Counted from the stretch's first letter, positions 26,484 through 34,999 are shown. The stretch is DNA of 64,000 nucleotides from Saccharopolyspora indica (GCF_027853965.1 NZ_JAQGLB010000010.1:124001-188000); one strand, 5' to 3'. The notes: a model not told the origin generated them from the letters alone. Numbers and translations: made by a program.

Positions 26484-26876
26484 GTGGCAGTTCTGCTGCA
26501 GCTCCTGATCACCATGGTGGCGGTGTGGATCACCACCGCGCTGCCGGGCATCGACCTGTCCGGGGAGGACACCACCGCCAAGGTGCTCACCCTGCTCGCG
26601 GTGTCGGTGATCTTCGGCATGATCAACCTGGTGCTCAAGCCCATCGCGAAGACGCTGGGCTGCCTGCTCTACCTGATCACCCTCGGGCTGTTCGGCCTGG
26701 TGGTCAACGCGCTGCTGTTCTGGTTGACCAGCTACCTGGCCGGCCGGCTGGGCCTGCCCTTCCACGTGGACGGCTTCTGGCCGGCGTTCTGGGGCGCGCT
26801 GATCGTCACGATCGTCAGCAGCGCGCTGGCGGGGATCGTCCGCCGCGCCCAGCTCCAGGACGACTACCGCCGCTGA
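26484..26876 (+). CDS. Phage holin family 4-like membrane protein
   Basis: 130 residues, GTG start. Four hydrophobic segments: LLQLLITMVAVWITTALPGI; VLTLLAVSVIFGMINLVL followed by KPIAKTLGCLLYLITLGLFGLVVNALLFWL; and FWGALIVTIVSSALAGIV. The central KPI...LGLFxLVVNA pattern marks the widespread chromosomal Phage_holin_4_2 (DUF360) membrane family, which is not linked to a prophage here. Function is unknown. Confidence 0.85.
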   Translation: MAVLLQLLITMVAVWITTALPGIDLSGEDTTAKVLTLLAVSVIFGMINLVLKPIAKTLGCLLYLITLGLFGLVVNALLFWLTSYLAGRLGLPFHVDGFWPAFWGALIVTIVSSALAGIVRRAQLQDDYRR

Positions 26877-26958
26877 CCCCGCGGAATTGTCCGGTCCACT
26901 GTGGATCGCGCGGCGCGGCGCTGGATTCGGAACTGGTGTCGACCAGGAGGAGGACGAC

Positions 26959-27678
26959 GTGGAACTGCTGCTGCTGTCCAGTTCGGTGAAGCACGGCACC
27001 GGTTTTCTCGAGCACGCCGCGTCCGCGGTGACCGAGCTGCTGACCGGCCGGGACCGGCTGCTGTTCGTGCCGTTCGCCAAGCGCGACCACGACGGCTACA
27101 CCGACACCGTGCAGAAGGCGCTCGCGCCGCACGGCATCACCGTCGACGGCATCCACCGGTCGGCCGATCCGGTCGCCGCGGTCCGGGACGCGCAGGCGGT
27201 GTTCATCGGCGGTGGCAACACGTTCCGGCTGCTCGCCGCGCTGCACCGGCTCGGCCTGGTCACCGCGCTGCGCGAGGCGGTGCGCGGTGGCACGCCGTAC
27301 ATGGGCGCCAGCGCCGGCACCAACATGGCCTGCCCGACCCTGCGCACCAGCAACGACATGCCCATCGTGCAGCCGCCGTCGTTCGAGGCGATCGGGCTGG
27401 TGCCGTTCCAGATCAACCCGCACTACGTGGACCCGGATCCGGGCAGCACGCACATGGGCGAGACCCGGGAGCAGCGGATCGCGGAGTTCCTGGAGGACAA
27501 CGACGTGCCGGTGCTGGGCGTTCGCGAGGGCTCCTGGCTGCGCGTGCGCGGCGATCGGGCCGAGCTCGGTGGCACCACTGGTGCGCGCTTGTTCAGCCGC
27601 GGCGCCGATCCCCGAGAGCTCGCACCGGGAGCGGACCTCACATCGCTGCTGAACACCGAGCCGCACTTTGACTCCTGA
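26959..27678 (+). CDS. pepE: Dipeptidase E (peptidase S51, alpha-aspartyl dipeptidase)
   Basis: 239 residues from GTG 26959 (GGAGGAGG upstream). Ser118 in GASAGTN is the nucleophile of S51 peptidases. Asp133 (SNDMP) and His155 (INPHYVDP) fit the Ser-His-Asp(Glu) triad. FIGGGNTFRLL is the family glycine motif. It hydrolyses dipeptides with N-terminal aspartate in the cytoplasm. The C-terminus follows the family length. Located 82 bases after the holin-like gene. Confidence 0.9.
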   Translation: MELLLLSSSVKHGTGFLEHAASAVTELLTGRDRLLFVPFAKRDHDGYTDTVQKALAPHGITVDGIHRSADPVAAVRDAQAVFIGGGNTFRLLAALHRLGLVTALREAVRGGTPYMGASAGTNMACPTLRTSNDMPIVQPPSFEAIGLVPFQINPHYVDPDPGSTHMGETREQRIAEFLEDNDVPVLGVREGSWLRVRGDRAELGGTTGARLFSRGADPRELAPGADLTSLLNTEPHFDS

Positions 27679-27839
27679 GGCCCGGATCTCCCAGCGCCGC
27701 AGCCGGATTCGCGTAGCCGTTCGATCACCCTGTGCTATGGTGCGGACATCCTGCCGAGGGGCGCTGGAGCGGGACGCCGCCGATCGGCGCTCCGCCCTGG
27801 GCCAAGTGGTGGAATCCCGCTGACTGCGGCGCGGGCACC

Positions 27840-29945
27840 ATGCGGGAGCACACTGGGTCGGTTCGACGGTTGCGGAGCACTGTGGCGCGGACGAGCAGTT
27901 CCGGGAGCGAGTACAAGACGATCCGGGCCCGCCTGACGCGCGTCGGCTTGGTGCCCAGCGTGATCCTGCTGGTCCTGTGGCTCGGGTTCTCCTCGTTGAC
28001 GATCTACGACGGCTTCTACGCCGTGATGGTCGCCCGCGGGGTCCAGGAGGCCTCGCTCCCGGCGGGCCGGAGCCTGGTCGAGCTGCAGGCGGAGCGCCGC
28101 ATGGCGCTGGAGCGCTTCAGCCGTCCGGACCTCGATCCGGGCGCCATGGCCGCTCAGCGCGCCCGGACCGATGACGCGCTCGCGCGGACCCGGCCGAACT
28201 TCGACGGGCTGATCGCCGATTCACCGCAGGCGATCGCCGGGCAGGTCCGGACGCTGGACGGGTTGCTGGCCGAGCTCCCGGACCGGCGGGCCGGGATGGA
28301 CTCCGGCGCGATCTCGCGGCAGGAGACCTTCGACTACTACAACCGGCTGCTGGACGCCTGGGCCGACCTGTTCGACACCCAGGCGCGGATCGTGCCGGAC
28401 CTGGAGGCCAGCCACGCCGGGCTGGCGGGCAGCGAGGTGGTCCGGGCGGCCGATCAGATGTCGCAGGCCGCGTCCCTGGGCAGCGCCGCGCTGGCCGGCG
28501 GCGGGTTCGGCGACATCGATCACGTGACGTTCGCGCACCTGGTCGGCTCCTACCACGCCAGGATCGACACGAACCTCCCCGTGATGGAGCCGAACGGCGC
28601 CGCCCTCCTGCGGCAGCTCACCACGAGCGAGGCCTGGCGCAAGCTGGTCGCCTTCGAGAACGAGCTGATCGAGCGCCCGCCCCGGCCGGGCGTCCGCTCG
28701 GTGGATCCGGTGGAGTGGGGTCAGGTCACCGCGGAGGTCTCGGAGAAGCTGATCGAGGTCGCCCAGCAGCAGGCCCGCGAAGGCGTCGAGCTCGGCCTGG
28801 ACAACGGCAACAGACGGCTCCTGGAAGTGCTGGCGATCAGCCTGGTGGGGCTGTTGGTAGTGCTGGTCGGCATCGTGCTGGCCGCCCGCGTCGCCCGCGG
28901 CCTGGTGGACCGGACGCTGGTCTCCCGGTTGGCGAGCCTGCGCGACGACACGCTGCGGCTGGCCCACGACCGGCTGCCGGACATCATGTCCCGGTTGGAG
29001 CGCGGCGAGCAGGTCGACGTGGAGGCCGAGCTCGCACCGCTGGACTACGGCACCGACGAGATCGGCCAGGTCGCCGACGCGTTCAACACCGCGCACCACA
29101 CGGCGGTGGCGGCCGCGGTGCAGGAGAACCACGCCAAGGCCGGGTTCAACAAGGTCTTCCTCGGCATCGCGCACCGCAACCAGGGCCTGGTGCACCGCCA
29201 GCTGAAGGTGCTCGACCGGATGGAGCGCAACGAGGAGCACCCGGAGCGGCTGGCCGGGCTGTTCGAGCTGGACCACCTCGCCACCCGCGCCCGCCGCAAC
29301 GCCGAGAACCTGGTGGTGCTGGCCGGGGTGCAGGCGGGGCGGAAGTGGCGCAAGCCGGTGCGGCTGGCCGACGTGGTGCGCGCGGCGGTCGCCGAGACCG
29401 AGCACTTCGACCGCATCCAGGTGCACCGGGCGCCGGATCTCTCGGTGGTCGGCGCGGCGGTGGGCGACGTGATCCACCTGCTGGCCGAGCTGATGGACAA
29501 CGCCACGTCGTTCTCCGCGCCGAACTCGCGGGTGCAGGTCTACTGCGGCGACACCACTCGCGGCGGGGTGCTGGTGCGGATCGAGGACGAGGGCCTGGGG
29601 ATGCGCCCGGCCGAGCGCGACGAGGCCAACGTCCTGCTGGCCAGCAAGCCGAAGTTCGAGGACATCACGCTGCGCGGCGACTCCCGCCTCGGTCTGTTCG
29701 TGGTGGCCGTGCTCGCGTCCCGGCGCGGCATCAAGGTGGAGCTGCGCGAGGCGGCGGGGGAGGGCACGGTGGCCTACGTCCGGCTGCCCGCCAACATCGT
29801 GGCGCACGACCGGCTGTTCGAGGACCGGTCGGAGGAGCCGGACCTGCTGCGCCTGCCGACGTCGGCAGGCGCCGAGCGGCCGTCGAACGCCTCGGACGAC
29901 CGGGTCCGGCCGAAGTGGAAGGGCCGGGACCGGCCCGGCGACTGA
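27840..29945 (+). CDS. Nitrate/nitrite-sensing-type sensor histidine kinase
   Basis: 701 residues from ATG 27840; a GTG at 27882 with GGAG five bases upstream is a real alternative. Membrane anchor at about 38-60, extracellular NIT-like helical sensor domain (about 60-320, ERRMALERFSRPD, SRQETFDYYNRLLDAW), second membrane segment (LLEVLAISLVGLLVVLVGIVLAARVARGL in pieces), HAMP-like linker, then a nonstandard DHp region and HATPase_c (ELMDNATSFSAPNSRVQVY N box, EDEGLGM G1 box, GLFVVAVLASRRGIKVELR). This is the actinobacterial type normally followed by roadblock, DUF742 and GTPase genes (conservon); those are absent here. Confidence 0.87.
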   Translation: MREHTGSVRRLRSTVARTSSSGSEYKTIRARLTRVGLVPSVILLVLWLGFSSLTIYDGFYAVMVARGVQEASLPAGRSLVELQAERRMALERFSRPDLDPGAMAAQRARTDDALARTRPNFDGLIADSPQAIAGQVRTLDGLLAELPDRRAGMDSGAISRQETFDYYNRLLDAWADLFDTQARIVPDLEASHAGLAGSEVVRAADQMSQAASLGSAALAGGGFGDIDHVTFAHLVGSYHARIDTNLPVMEPNGAALLRQLTTSEAWRKLVAFENELIERPPRPGVRSVDPVEWGQVTAEVSEKLIEVAQQQAREGVELGLDNGNRRLLEVLAISLVGLLVVLVGIVLAARVARGLVDRTLVSRLASLRDDTLRLAHDRLPDIMSRLERGEQVDVEAELAPLDYGTDEIGQVADAFNTAHHTAVAAAVQENHAKAGFNKVFLGIAHRNQGLVHRQLKVLDRMERNEEHPERLAGLFELDHLATRARRNAENLVVLAGVQAGRKWRKPVRLADVVRAAVAETEHFDRIQVHRAPDLSVVGAAVGDVIHLLAELMDNATSFSAPNSRVQVYCGDTTRGGVLVRIEDEGLGMRPAERDEANVLLASKPKFEDITLRGDSRLGLFVVAVLASRRGIKVELREAAGEGTVAYVRLPANIVAHDRLFEDRSEEPDLLRLPTSAGAERPSNASDDRVRPKWKGRDRPGD

Positions 29946-29967
29946 CCGGGCCGTCCACAGTGGTCGG

Positions 29968-30603
29968 TCATGCGGGTGTCAGCGCGGTGATCGCCCGGCC
30001 GAGGGCGTCCTGTTCGCCGTCGGGCAGCCAGCGGGCGGCGTGCAGCATGTGCAGGGCGGTGCGCAGGCGCGTGCGGTCCTCGTCGGTGCCGAGATCGCCG
30101 AGCCGCGCGGGGAGCACGAGGGCCAGCGCCTTCAAGTCCCGGCGGGCGCAGAACTCCGCGATCAGGTCGTCGATCAGCTCGGTGGCGGGGTTGACCGGGC
30201 GCAGCCCCTCGGCGATGGCGAACCGGGTCCAGTCCGCGTACTGGCCGGGCGGGACGTCGCCGATGTGCCGGGCCGCCGCGGCGAAGTGCTCCTGCGCCCG
30301 GTCGGGCCGGTCGACGTCCCGGTAGGACCTCGCCAGGTTCAGGTGCAGGGAGGTGAAGAAACCGGCCACCCGCTCGTCGGCGACCCGCTCCGCGCGGGCC
30401 AGGCTCTCCTGGTTCCAGCGCAGCGCCTGCTCGGGAGACGGCTGGTGCCGGGCGAGGTAGTGGGCGGCGATGCTGGCCTCGTAGTCGTCGGCGGCGAGTT
30501 CCCAGGCCTGCTGGAAGTGCTCGCGAGCGTCGTCGTCCCGGCCTTCGGCCTCGGCCTGCATGCCCTGCGAGCACAGCCGGATGACGGGATTCTCGGGATT
30601 CAC
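29968..30603 (-). CDS. Tetratricopeptide-like helical repeat protein
   Basis: 211 residues, almost all helical, with TPR-like segments (GMQAEAEGRDDDAREHFQQAWELA; SIAAHYLARHQPSPEQALRWNQESLARAE; NLARSYRDVDRPDRAQEHFAAAA, quoted in parts). No catalytic motif. It begins 25 bases after the stop of the MerR-clamp gene on the same strand, so the two are likely one transcript, and the TPR protein may act with that regulator. GTG start. Confidence 0.7.
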   Translation of the reverse strand: MNPENPVIRLCSQGMQAEAEGRDDDAREHFQQAWELAADDYEASIAAHYLARHQPSPEQALRWNQESLARAERVADERVAGFFTSLHLNLARSYRDVDRPDRAQEHFAAAARHIGDVPPGQYADWTRFAIAEGLRPVNPATELIDDLIAEFCARRDLKALALVLPARLGDLGTDEDRTRLRTALHMLHAARWLPDGEQDALGRAITALTPA

Positions 30604-30627
30604 GGTCGGGTTCCTCTCTTCGGGCGT

Positions 30628-31674
30628 TCAGCGCACGGGCATGACCAGGGTGGTGAAGCTGCCCTGGTCGGCGGAGCGGATCACCACCGGCCGGTCCGGT
30701 GCGGAGAGCTCCAGCAGGACGTCGGGCCCCACACCGGCTTCCAGCGCCGGTACGAGCACCGCCGGGTCGAAGGCGATGCGCAGCGGTGGCCCGGTGTGCA
30801 CTGCGGGCCGCTCGGTGATGTTCCCGTCGCGGTCGGCGATCACCAGGTGGCCGTCGTCGGTGCGCAGGACGACCGGGCCGGGCGCGTGGAGCAGCGCCGC
30901 GCACAGGGCGCTCCGGTCGGTGATGACCCGGTTCTCCGGAGCGGGCAGTTCGTCCAGGATCAGCTTGTAGTCGGGGAAGGTCTCGTCGGAGGTCGGCAGG
31001 TCCCGCGACCGGCCGCCGGCGTGCAGCCGCGCGCCGCGATCGTCGACCTCGATGCCGACCTCGGCCAGCGGCAAGGCCCAGGACGCGGCGTCGGCCAATG
31101 CCGCGGCGTCGACCACGAGGCCGGTCGCGGCGCCGTCGGCGAACACCGGGCGCAGCGTCCGGACCGCCAGGCGGTAGCGGTCCGTGGCGACCAGCCGCAC
31201 CTCCTCGTCGAGCTCGACGAGGATGCAGCCCAGCACCGGGAATTCCGCCCGCGCAGCGGCTCCGGCGACCGACGGCGACACCTGGCGCACGGCGCTGGCC
31301 AGCTCCGCTCCGCCGACCCGGACCAGCGTCCTGCGCGCACCGCCCGGCAGCGAGCGCAGGATCTCCCCGATCTCGGCCTGCGCGGCCGCCGCCAGGTCTC
31401 GCGCCCGCTGGGCGTGGGCGGTCAGCGCGGCACGGGCCTGCTCGGCCGTCCCGTCGAGCACCGCGCCGACCTCGGGCAACGGCACTCCCGCCGCCCGCAA
31501 CCGGCGCAGCAGCACGGCGCGCGAGAGCTGGCCGGGGGAGTAGTAGCGGTACCCGGTCGTCGCGTCGACGTGCGCGGGGAGCAGCACGTCGCAGTCGTCG
31601 TAGAACCGCAGCGCGCTCGGCGTCAGCCCGGCCTGCCGCGCGAAGGCACCGATGTTCAGCAGCTCGTCGTCCAT
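30628..31674 (-). CDS. MerR-type regulator fused to a DNA sliding-clamp (DnaN-like) domain
   Basis: 348 residues. Residues 1-75 are a MerR winged helix (LLNIGAFARQAGLTPSALRFYDDCDVL, GYRYYSPGQL), and about 75-110 a short coiled coil. Residues 115-348 resemble two of the three domains of the beta sliding clamp: LGCILVELDEEVRLVATDRYRLAVR, DETFPDYKLILDELP and the terminal FTTLVMPVR correspond to well-known DnaN runs. A clamp-like ligand or dimer domain on a MerR protein is unusual; related fusions are known in actinomycetes but uncharacterised as far as I know. A MerR-type operator lies at 31691-31707. Confidence 0.85.
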   Translation of the reverse strand: MDDELLNIGAFARQAGLTPSALRFYDDCDVLLPAHVDATTGYRYYSPGQLSRAVLLRRLRAAGVPLPEVGAVLDGTAEQARAALTAHAQRARDLAAAAQAEIGEILRSLPGGARRTLVRVGGAELASAVRQVSPSVAGAAARAEFPVLGCILVELDEEVRLVATDRYRLAVRTLRPVFADGAATGLVVDAAALADAASWALPLAEVGIEVDDRGARLHAGGRSRDLPTSDETFPDYKLILDELPAPENRVITDRSALCAALLHAPGPVVLRTDDGHLVIADRDGNITERPAVHTGPPLRIAFDPAVLVPALEAGVGPDVLLELSAPDRPVVIRSADQGSFTTLVMPVR

Positions 31675-31690
31675 GAGGGCGATTGTCGGC

Positions 31691-31707
31691 CTTCAAGCGA
31701 CTTGAGG
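31691..31707. promoter_or_regulatory. MerR-type operator (CTTCAAG-cga-CTTGAGG)
   Basis: 7-bp arms with one mismatch and a 3-base centre, 17 bases before the MerR-clamp start. The CTTGAGG/CCTCAAG half-site is typical of MerR/SoxR-class operators, suggesting autoregulation. Confidence 0.5.
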
Positions 31708-31718
31708 GTCAAATCGCT

Positions 31719-31737
31719 GACCTGACCGGGTCAGGTC
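31719..31737. promoter_or_regulatory. Perfect palindrome GACCTGACC-g-GGTCAGGTC
   Basis: 9-bp perfect arms around one base, 45 bases before the MerR-clamp gene, in the 374-base divergent gap (31675-32048) before the DinB gene. Regulator unknown. The rest of the gap holds no gene I can support. Confidence 0.45.
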
Positions 31738-32048
31738 CGGCGAGGCCTCGGAGGGCAGGCGCAACTCGAGGCCACCCGCGGGGTCGTTCGTGACATCCGC
31801 GGACTCAGCACCTGAACGAGAGGTGTTCGGTCGGCGGCGATGCCCGGTCTGGCTGAACGCAGGAATCTGGTCCACAATGGACAATCGGCGAGGGTGGCGG
31901 TCCGGGAACGTCGGGGGCTCCTGCTCCGCGAACCTGCCGTCGCGGAAGCCGGCGGATGATCCGATCGGCTGCGAGTCGAGGGCGTGGTGCGCCCTATGCT
32001 GATCGGTATCCGATGCCGTTCTTCCGCCCACGAAGAGGAAGCACTCAC

Positions 32049-32570
32049 ATGGCACAGCACGTTCCGGTTTGCGCAGAGGCGGTGCAGCGCCAGATCCCGA
32101 AGCACGGGCTCGGCGAGAAGGAGATGCTCCGAGCGTGGCTGGAGTTCGGCCGCAAGACCGTCCTGGGCAAGACGTCCGGTCTCTCCGACGACGACGCCCG
32201 GCACAACCCGACGCGGTCGAACACCTCGCTGGCGGGCATCGTCAAGCACCTGACCACCGTGGAGCAGCACTGGTTCCAGGTCGTGCTGGGCGGCCGGGAG
32301 ATCGCGATGCCGTTCGACCGGCAGAACCCGGACGGCGACTGGATCGTGGCCGACGGCGAGACCCTGACCAGTCTGCTGGACCGCTACCGCGAGGCCTGCC
32401 GGGAGAGCGACCGCATCATCGACGAGCTGGACCTGGACAGCACCGGAGCGCAGACCGACGACGACTACACGCTGCGCTGGGCGCTCTGCCACGTCGCGCT
32501 GGACACCGCCCGCCACGCTGGCCACGCGGACATCCTCCGCGAGCAGTGGGACGGCGCCCGCGGCTGGTGA
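32049..32570 (+). CDS. DinB/DUF664 superfamily protein
   Basis: 173 residues from ATG 32049 (GAGGAAG site). Four-helix DinB fold with the metal-ligand pattern HLTTVEQHWFQ (first His), then HVALDTARHAGHADILREQWDGA (DUF664 signature). Actinobacterial members of this fold include mycothiol-dependent S-transferases. Here the substrate is unknown. Convergent with the MarR gene. Confidence 0.85.
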   Translation: MAQHVPVCAEAVQRQIPKHGLGEKEMLRAWLEFGRKTVLGKTSGLSDDDARHNPTRSNTSLAGIVKHLTTVEQHWFQVVLGGREIAMPFDRQNPDGDWIVADGETLTSLLDRYREACRESDRIIDELDLDSTGAQTDDDYTLRWALCHVALDTARHAGHADILREQWDGARGW

Positions 32571-32580
32571 ACCGGGGGCG

Positions 32581-33126
32581 TCAGCGCGGCTTCTTGGCCG
32601 CCGGCGCGGAGGTGGCGCGGTCGCGGTCGAGGTGGTCGTCGAGGTGTTCCAGGAGGCGGCGGAGTTCGCCGACGACGCGTTCGTAGTCGGCCGGGCTGTA
32701 GTCCGGGAGGAGCCGTGCTTCGTTGGCGAGGTGGAGGCGGAAGATCCGGTCGACGACCTCGGTCCCGTGCGCGGTGAGCCGGACGCGGACCGAGCGGCGG
32801 TCGTCGGTGTCGCGGATGCGCTCGACCAGGCCCTTGGACTCCATCCGGTCGATGCGGTTGGTGACCGTGCTCGAGGTGATCATCGCCGCGTCGAGCAGCG
32901 CGCCGGGGGTGAGTTCGTACGGCGGCCCGGAGCGCCGGAGCGTGGTGAGCACGTCGAACTCCCACACCTCGAAGCCGTGCTCGGCGTAGAACGCCTTCAG
33001 CGCGCGGTCGAGGATGCGGGACAGCCGCTGGACCCGGCCCACGATCGCCACCGGCCACAGGTCGTCGGCCAGTTCCGGCGCTTCGTCGCGCCACAGGTCC
33101 ATGATCACGTCGACGCTGTCGCTCAT
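32581..33126 (-). CDS. MarR-family regulator
   Basis: 181 residues. Winged helix centre: FEVWEFDVLTTLRRSGPPYELTPGALLDAAMITSSTVTNRIDRMESKGLVERIRDTDDRRSVRVRLT (in pieces; the DDRRS wing is the MarR hallmark). A helical dimerisation domain is at both ends. A 16-bp operator ATCTCGGCGTCGAGGT lies 12 bases before its start, and two near-identical sites lie before the downstream-divergent EamA/FMN-reductase operon and an MFS relic, so it probably represses itself and those genes. Confidence 0.9.
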   Translation of the reverse strand: MSDSVDVIMDLWRDEAPELADDLWPVAIVGRVQRLSRILDRALKAFYAEHGFEVWEFDVLTTLRRSGPPYELTPGALLDAAMITSSTVTNRIDRMESKGLVERIRDTDDRRSVRVRLTAHGTEVVDRIFRLHLANEARLLPDYSPADYERVVGELRRLLEHLDDHLDRDRATSAPAAKKPR

Positions 33127-33137
33127 CCCCGCTCCTT

Positions 33138-33153
33138 ACCTCGACGCCGAGAT
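33138..33153 (-). promoter_or_regulatory. MarR operator 1 (autoregulatory)
   Basis: ATCTCGGCGTCGAGGT on the minus strand; CTCG/CGAG arms. Matches sites at 34705 and 34750. Confidence 0.7.
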
Positions 33154-33220
33154 TACCCCGTCCCGCGCGCGGGACGGGGTGCCCTCGGTGCGTGCTCACC
33201 AGGACTGCCGGTCCCGGTCG

Positions 33221-33790
33221 TCAGCTGCCTCGCTTGATCCGCGCCGCCAGCTCGGACAGCAGGTCGGTGAGCAGGGTTCGGGTGAACTCGTCGGTCACGG
33301 TGCCGTCGCCGTCGAACCTCTCGTGCGCGCCGAACACGATCACCTCCGGCTTGGCCAGGACGTCGGCGCCGACGCTGGTGAGGATCTGGCGCAGGCCGAG
33401 CTGGGCCCGCACCGTGCCGAGCGCCCCGGGCGAGGCGCCCGCCACCGCGACCGGCTTTCCGCTCATCCCGGCCCCGGACGGCATCCGGCTCATCCAGTCG
33501 ATCGCGTTCTTCAGCGCGGCGGGGATCGCCGCGTTGTGCTCCGGCGTCGCGATCAGCAGTCCGTCGGCCCGCAGGACTTGCTGGTGCAGCTCGTGCACGG
33601 CGTCCGGCAACGCGCCCTGCTCCAGATCCTGGTTGTACAGCGGCAGATCGCCGAGTCCGGGGTGCACGCGCACGGACATCGAGCCCGGTGCGAGATCGCG
33701 GGCCGCCCGCAGCAGTGCGGTGTTGTAGGAGTCGGCCCGCAGGCTGCCGGACAGCGCGAGGACGTGGTATTCGGGTGCGGGGGTGGTCAT
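33221..33790 (-). CDS. NAD(P)H-dependent FMN reductase
   Basis: 189 residues. Flavodoxin-like fold with LALSGSLRADSYNTALLRAA (FMN phosphate loop, 11-30), PEHNAAIPAALKNAIDWMSR (flavin loop; quoted in part) and the glycine-rich AGASPGALGTVRAQLGLRQIL. GGAG ribosome site. The start overlaps the stop of the EamA transporter by four bases (TCAT on the plus strand), so the two genes are translationally coupled. Reduces FMN or quinones with NADPH; likely part of a stress or detoxification operon under the MarR regulator. Confidence 0.9.
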   Translation of the reverse strand: MTTPAPEYHVLALSGSLRADSYNTALLRAARDLAPGSMSVRVHPGLGDLPLYNQDLEQGALPDAVHELHQQVLRADGLLIATPEHNAAIPAALKNAIDWMSRMPSGAGMSGKPVAVAGASPGALGTVRAQLGLRQILTSVGADVLAKPEVIVFGAHERFDGDGTVTDEFTRTLLTDLLSELAARIKRGS

Positions 33791-34686
33791 TTCGTGCTCC
33801 TGTTCATGGATTGGCCCGCGATGAGCGCGAGCAGTGCGACGGTGAATCCGACGAGTTGCCAAGGGGTGAGGGTCTGGCCGAGCAGGACGAAACCGGCCAG
33901 GGCCGCGACGAGCGGGTTCACAGTGGACAGCTGGGACACCGCGGTGGGGGCGAGTCGTTGCACGCCGCGGAACCACAGCGTGTAGGCGAGGGCGGTGCCG
34001 ACGAGCCCGACGTAGACGAACCCGGCCACGTTCTGGGCGGTGATCGTCGCGGGCAGCCCTTCGGCCACGAGGGTCAGCGGCCAGAGGGCGAGGCCGCCGA
34101 TGGTGAGCTGCCAGCCGGTCATGGTCAGCGGCGGAACCGGCGAGCCCCACTTCTTCCCGAGCACGATCCCCAGGCCCATGAGCGACGTCGCGGCCAGCAT
34201 GGCGGCGACGCCGACCGGGTCCGGCACGGTGACGGCGGTGATCGTCATCAGCCCGATCCCCATCGCCGCCACGACGAAGGCGAGCAGGATCCGTCCCGGG
34301 GTGCGCGTCTTCAGCAGCAGCGCCGCCAGCGCGGCGACGATGAGCGGTTGCAGCGCCCCGAGCGCGGCGGCGAACCCGCCGGGCAGCCGGTAGGCGGCGA
34401 GGAACAGCAGCGGGAAGAACGCCCCGACGTTGAGGAGCGCGAGCACGCTGGCCTTCAGCCACCACGCCCCGCGCGGCAGCGTCCGGGTGAGGGCCAGGAC
34501 GAGCAGCCCCGCTGGCAGGGCCCGCATCGCCCCGGCCAGCAGTGGCCGGTCCGGCGGGAGCAGCAAAGCCGTTGCCGCGTAGACGGTTCCGAAGCTCGCG
34601 GGAGCGATCGCGGTGAGTGCTGTGTCGCGCAGTGACGCCGGTGCCCGGAGGGGCGTCGGGGATGCGCTGGTGGTGATGGTGGCCAT
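33787..34686 (-). CDS. EamA-family (DMT superfamily) transporter
   Basis: 299 residues from ATG 34686 with GAGGGCGG upstream. Ten hydrophobic segments and two EamA repeats; LLFLAAYRLPGGFAAALGALQPL and FVYVGLVGTALAYTLWFRGVQRL (quoted in part) are typical of the YedA/RarD-like exporters. Exports a metabolite or drug. Upstream operators at 34705-34720 and 34750-34765 link it to the MarR gene, and its 3' end is coupled to the FMN reductase. Confidence 0.88.
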   Translation of the reverse strand: MATITTSASPTPLRAPASLRDTALTAIAPASFGTVYAATALLLPPDRPLLAGAMRALPAGLLVLALTRTLPRGAWWLKASVLALLNVGAFFPLLFLAAYRLPGGFAAALGALQPLIVAALAALLLKTRTPGRILLAFVVAAMGIGLMTITAVTVPDPVGVAAMLAATSLMGLGIVLGKKWGSPVPPLTMTGWQLTIGGLALWPLTLVAEGLPATITAQNVAGFVYVGLVGTALAYTLWFRGVQRLAPTAVSQLSTVNPLVAALAGFVLLGQTLTPWQLVGFTVALLALIAGQSMNRSTK

Positions 34687-34704
34687 GTCGTCCGCCCTCG
34701 ATTT

Positions 34705-34720
34705 CTCTCGATGCCGAGAT
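34705..34720 (+). promoter_or_regulatory. MarR operator 2 (before EamA/FMN reductase)
   Basis: CTCTCGATGCCGAGAT, 5-bp arms TCTCG/CGAGA. On the minus strand it reads ATCTCGGCATCGAGAG, differing from operator 1 at two positions. Confidence 0.7.
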
Positions 34721-34749
34721 AAAATCATCCGGAACTGTCGCTGTCAAGT

Positions 34750-34765
34750 ATCTCGATGTCGAGGT
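34750..34765 (+). promoter_or_regulatory. MarR operator 3 (before MFS relic)
   Basis: ATCTCGATGTCGAGGT. It faces the plus-strand MFS relic that begins a few bases later, which suggests the lost gene was in the same regulon. Confidence 0.65.
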
Positions 34766-34769
34766 TTTT

Positions 34770-34892
34770 GGCGACGGGCGGTGCGCGAACCGGCTCCCGG
34801 CGATCGCCTCCGCGGCGTTCGCGATCGCCGCGGTGCTGTCCGTCGTGCTCGTGCGGAGCACCCGCCGCTCGCCGTCCCTCGGCCGGGCCTGA
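34770..34892 (+). pseudogene. C-terminal relic of an MFS exporter
   Basis: An open frame of 40 codons ending at TGA 34890-34892 with the hydrophobic end segment AIASAAFAIAAVLSVVLVR followed by a short basic tail, as found at the C-terminus of DHA2-type MFS drug exporters. No start or other helices remain. It begins directly after MarR operator 3, so an internal deletion has probably joined the promoter to the 3' end of the gene. The homology is by pattern only. Confidence 0.45.
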
Positions 34893-34999
34893 AACGGCTG
34901 TCCCGCAACGGATCGAGGGTCGAACACGATCCTGCGACCGCGCGGCTGGTGCGCTGGAGGGATTCCGCCGCGGTGGCGATCTCGCCTACCGTTGAGGGC

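Noticed and set aside
26484..26876. Prophage or lysis gene
   Set aside because: The holin-like family is a chromosomal membrane family; no other phage genes are near.
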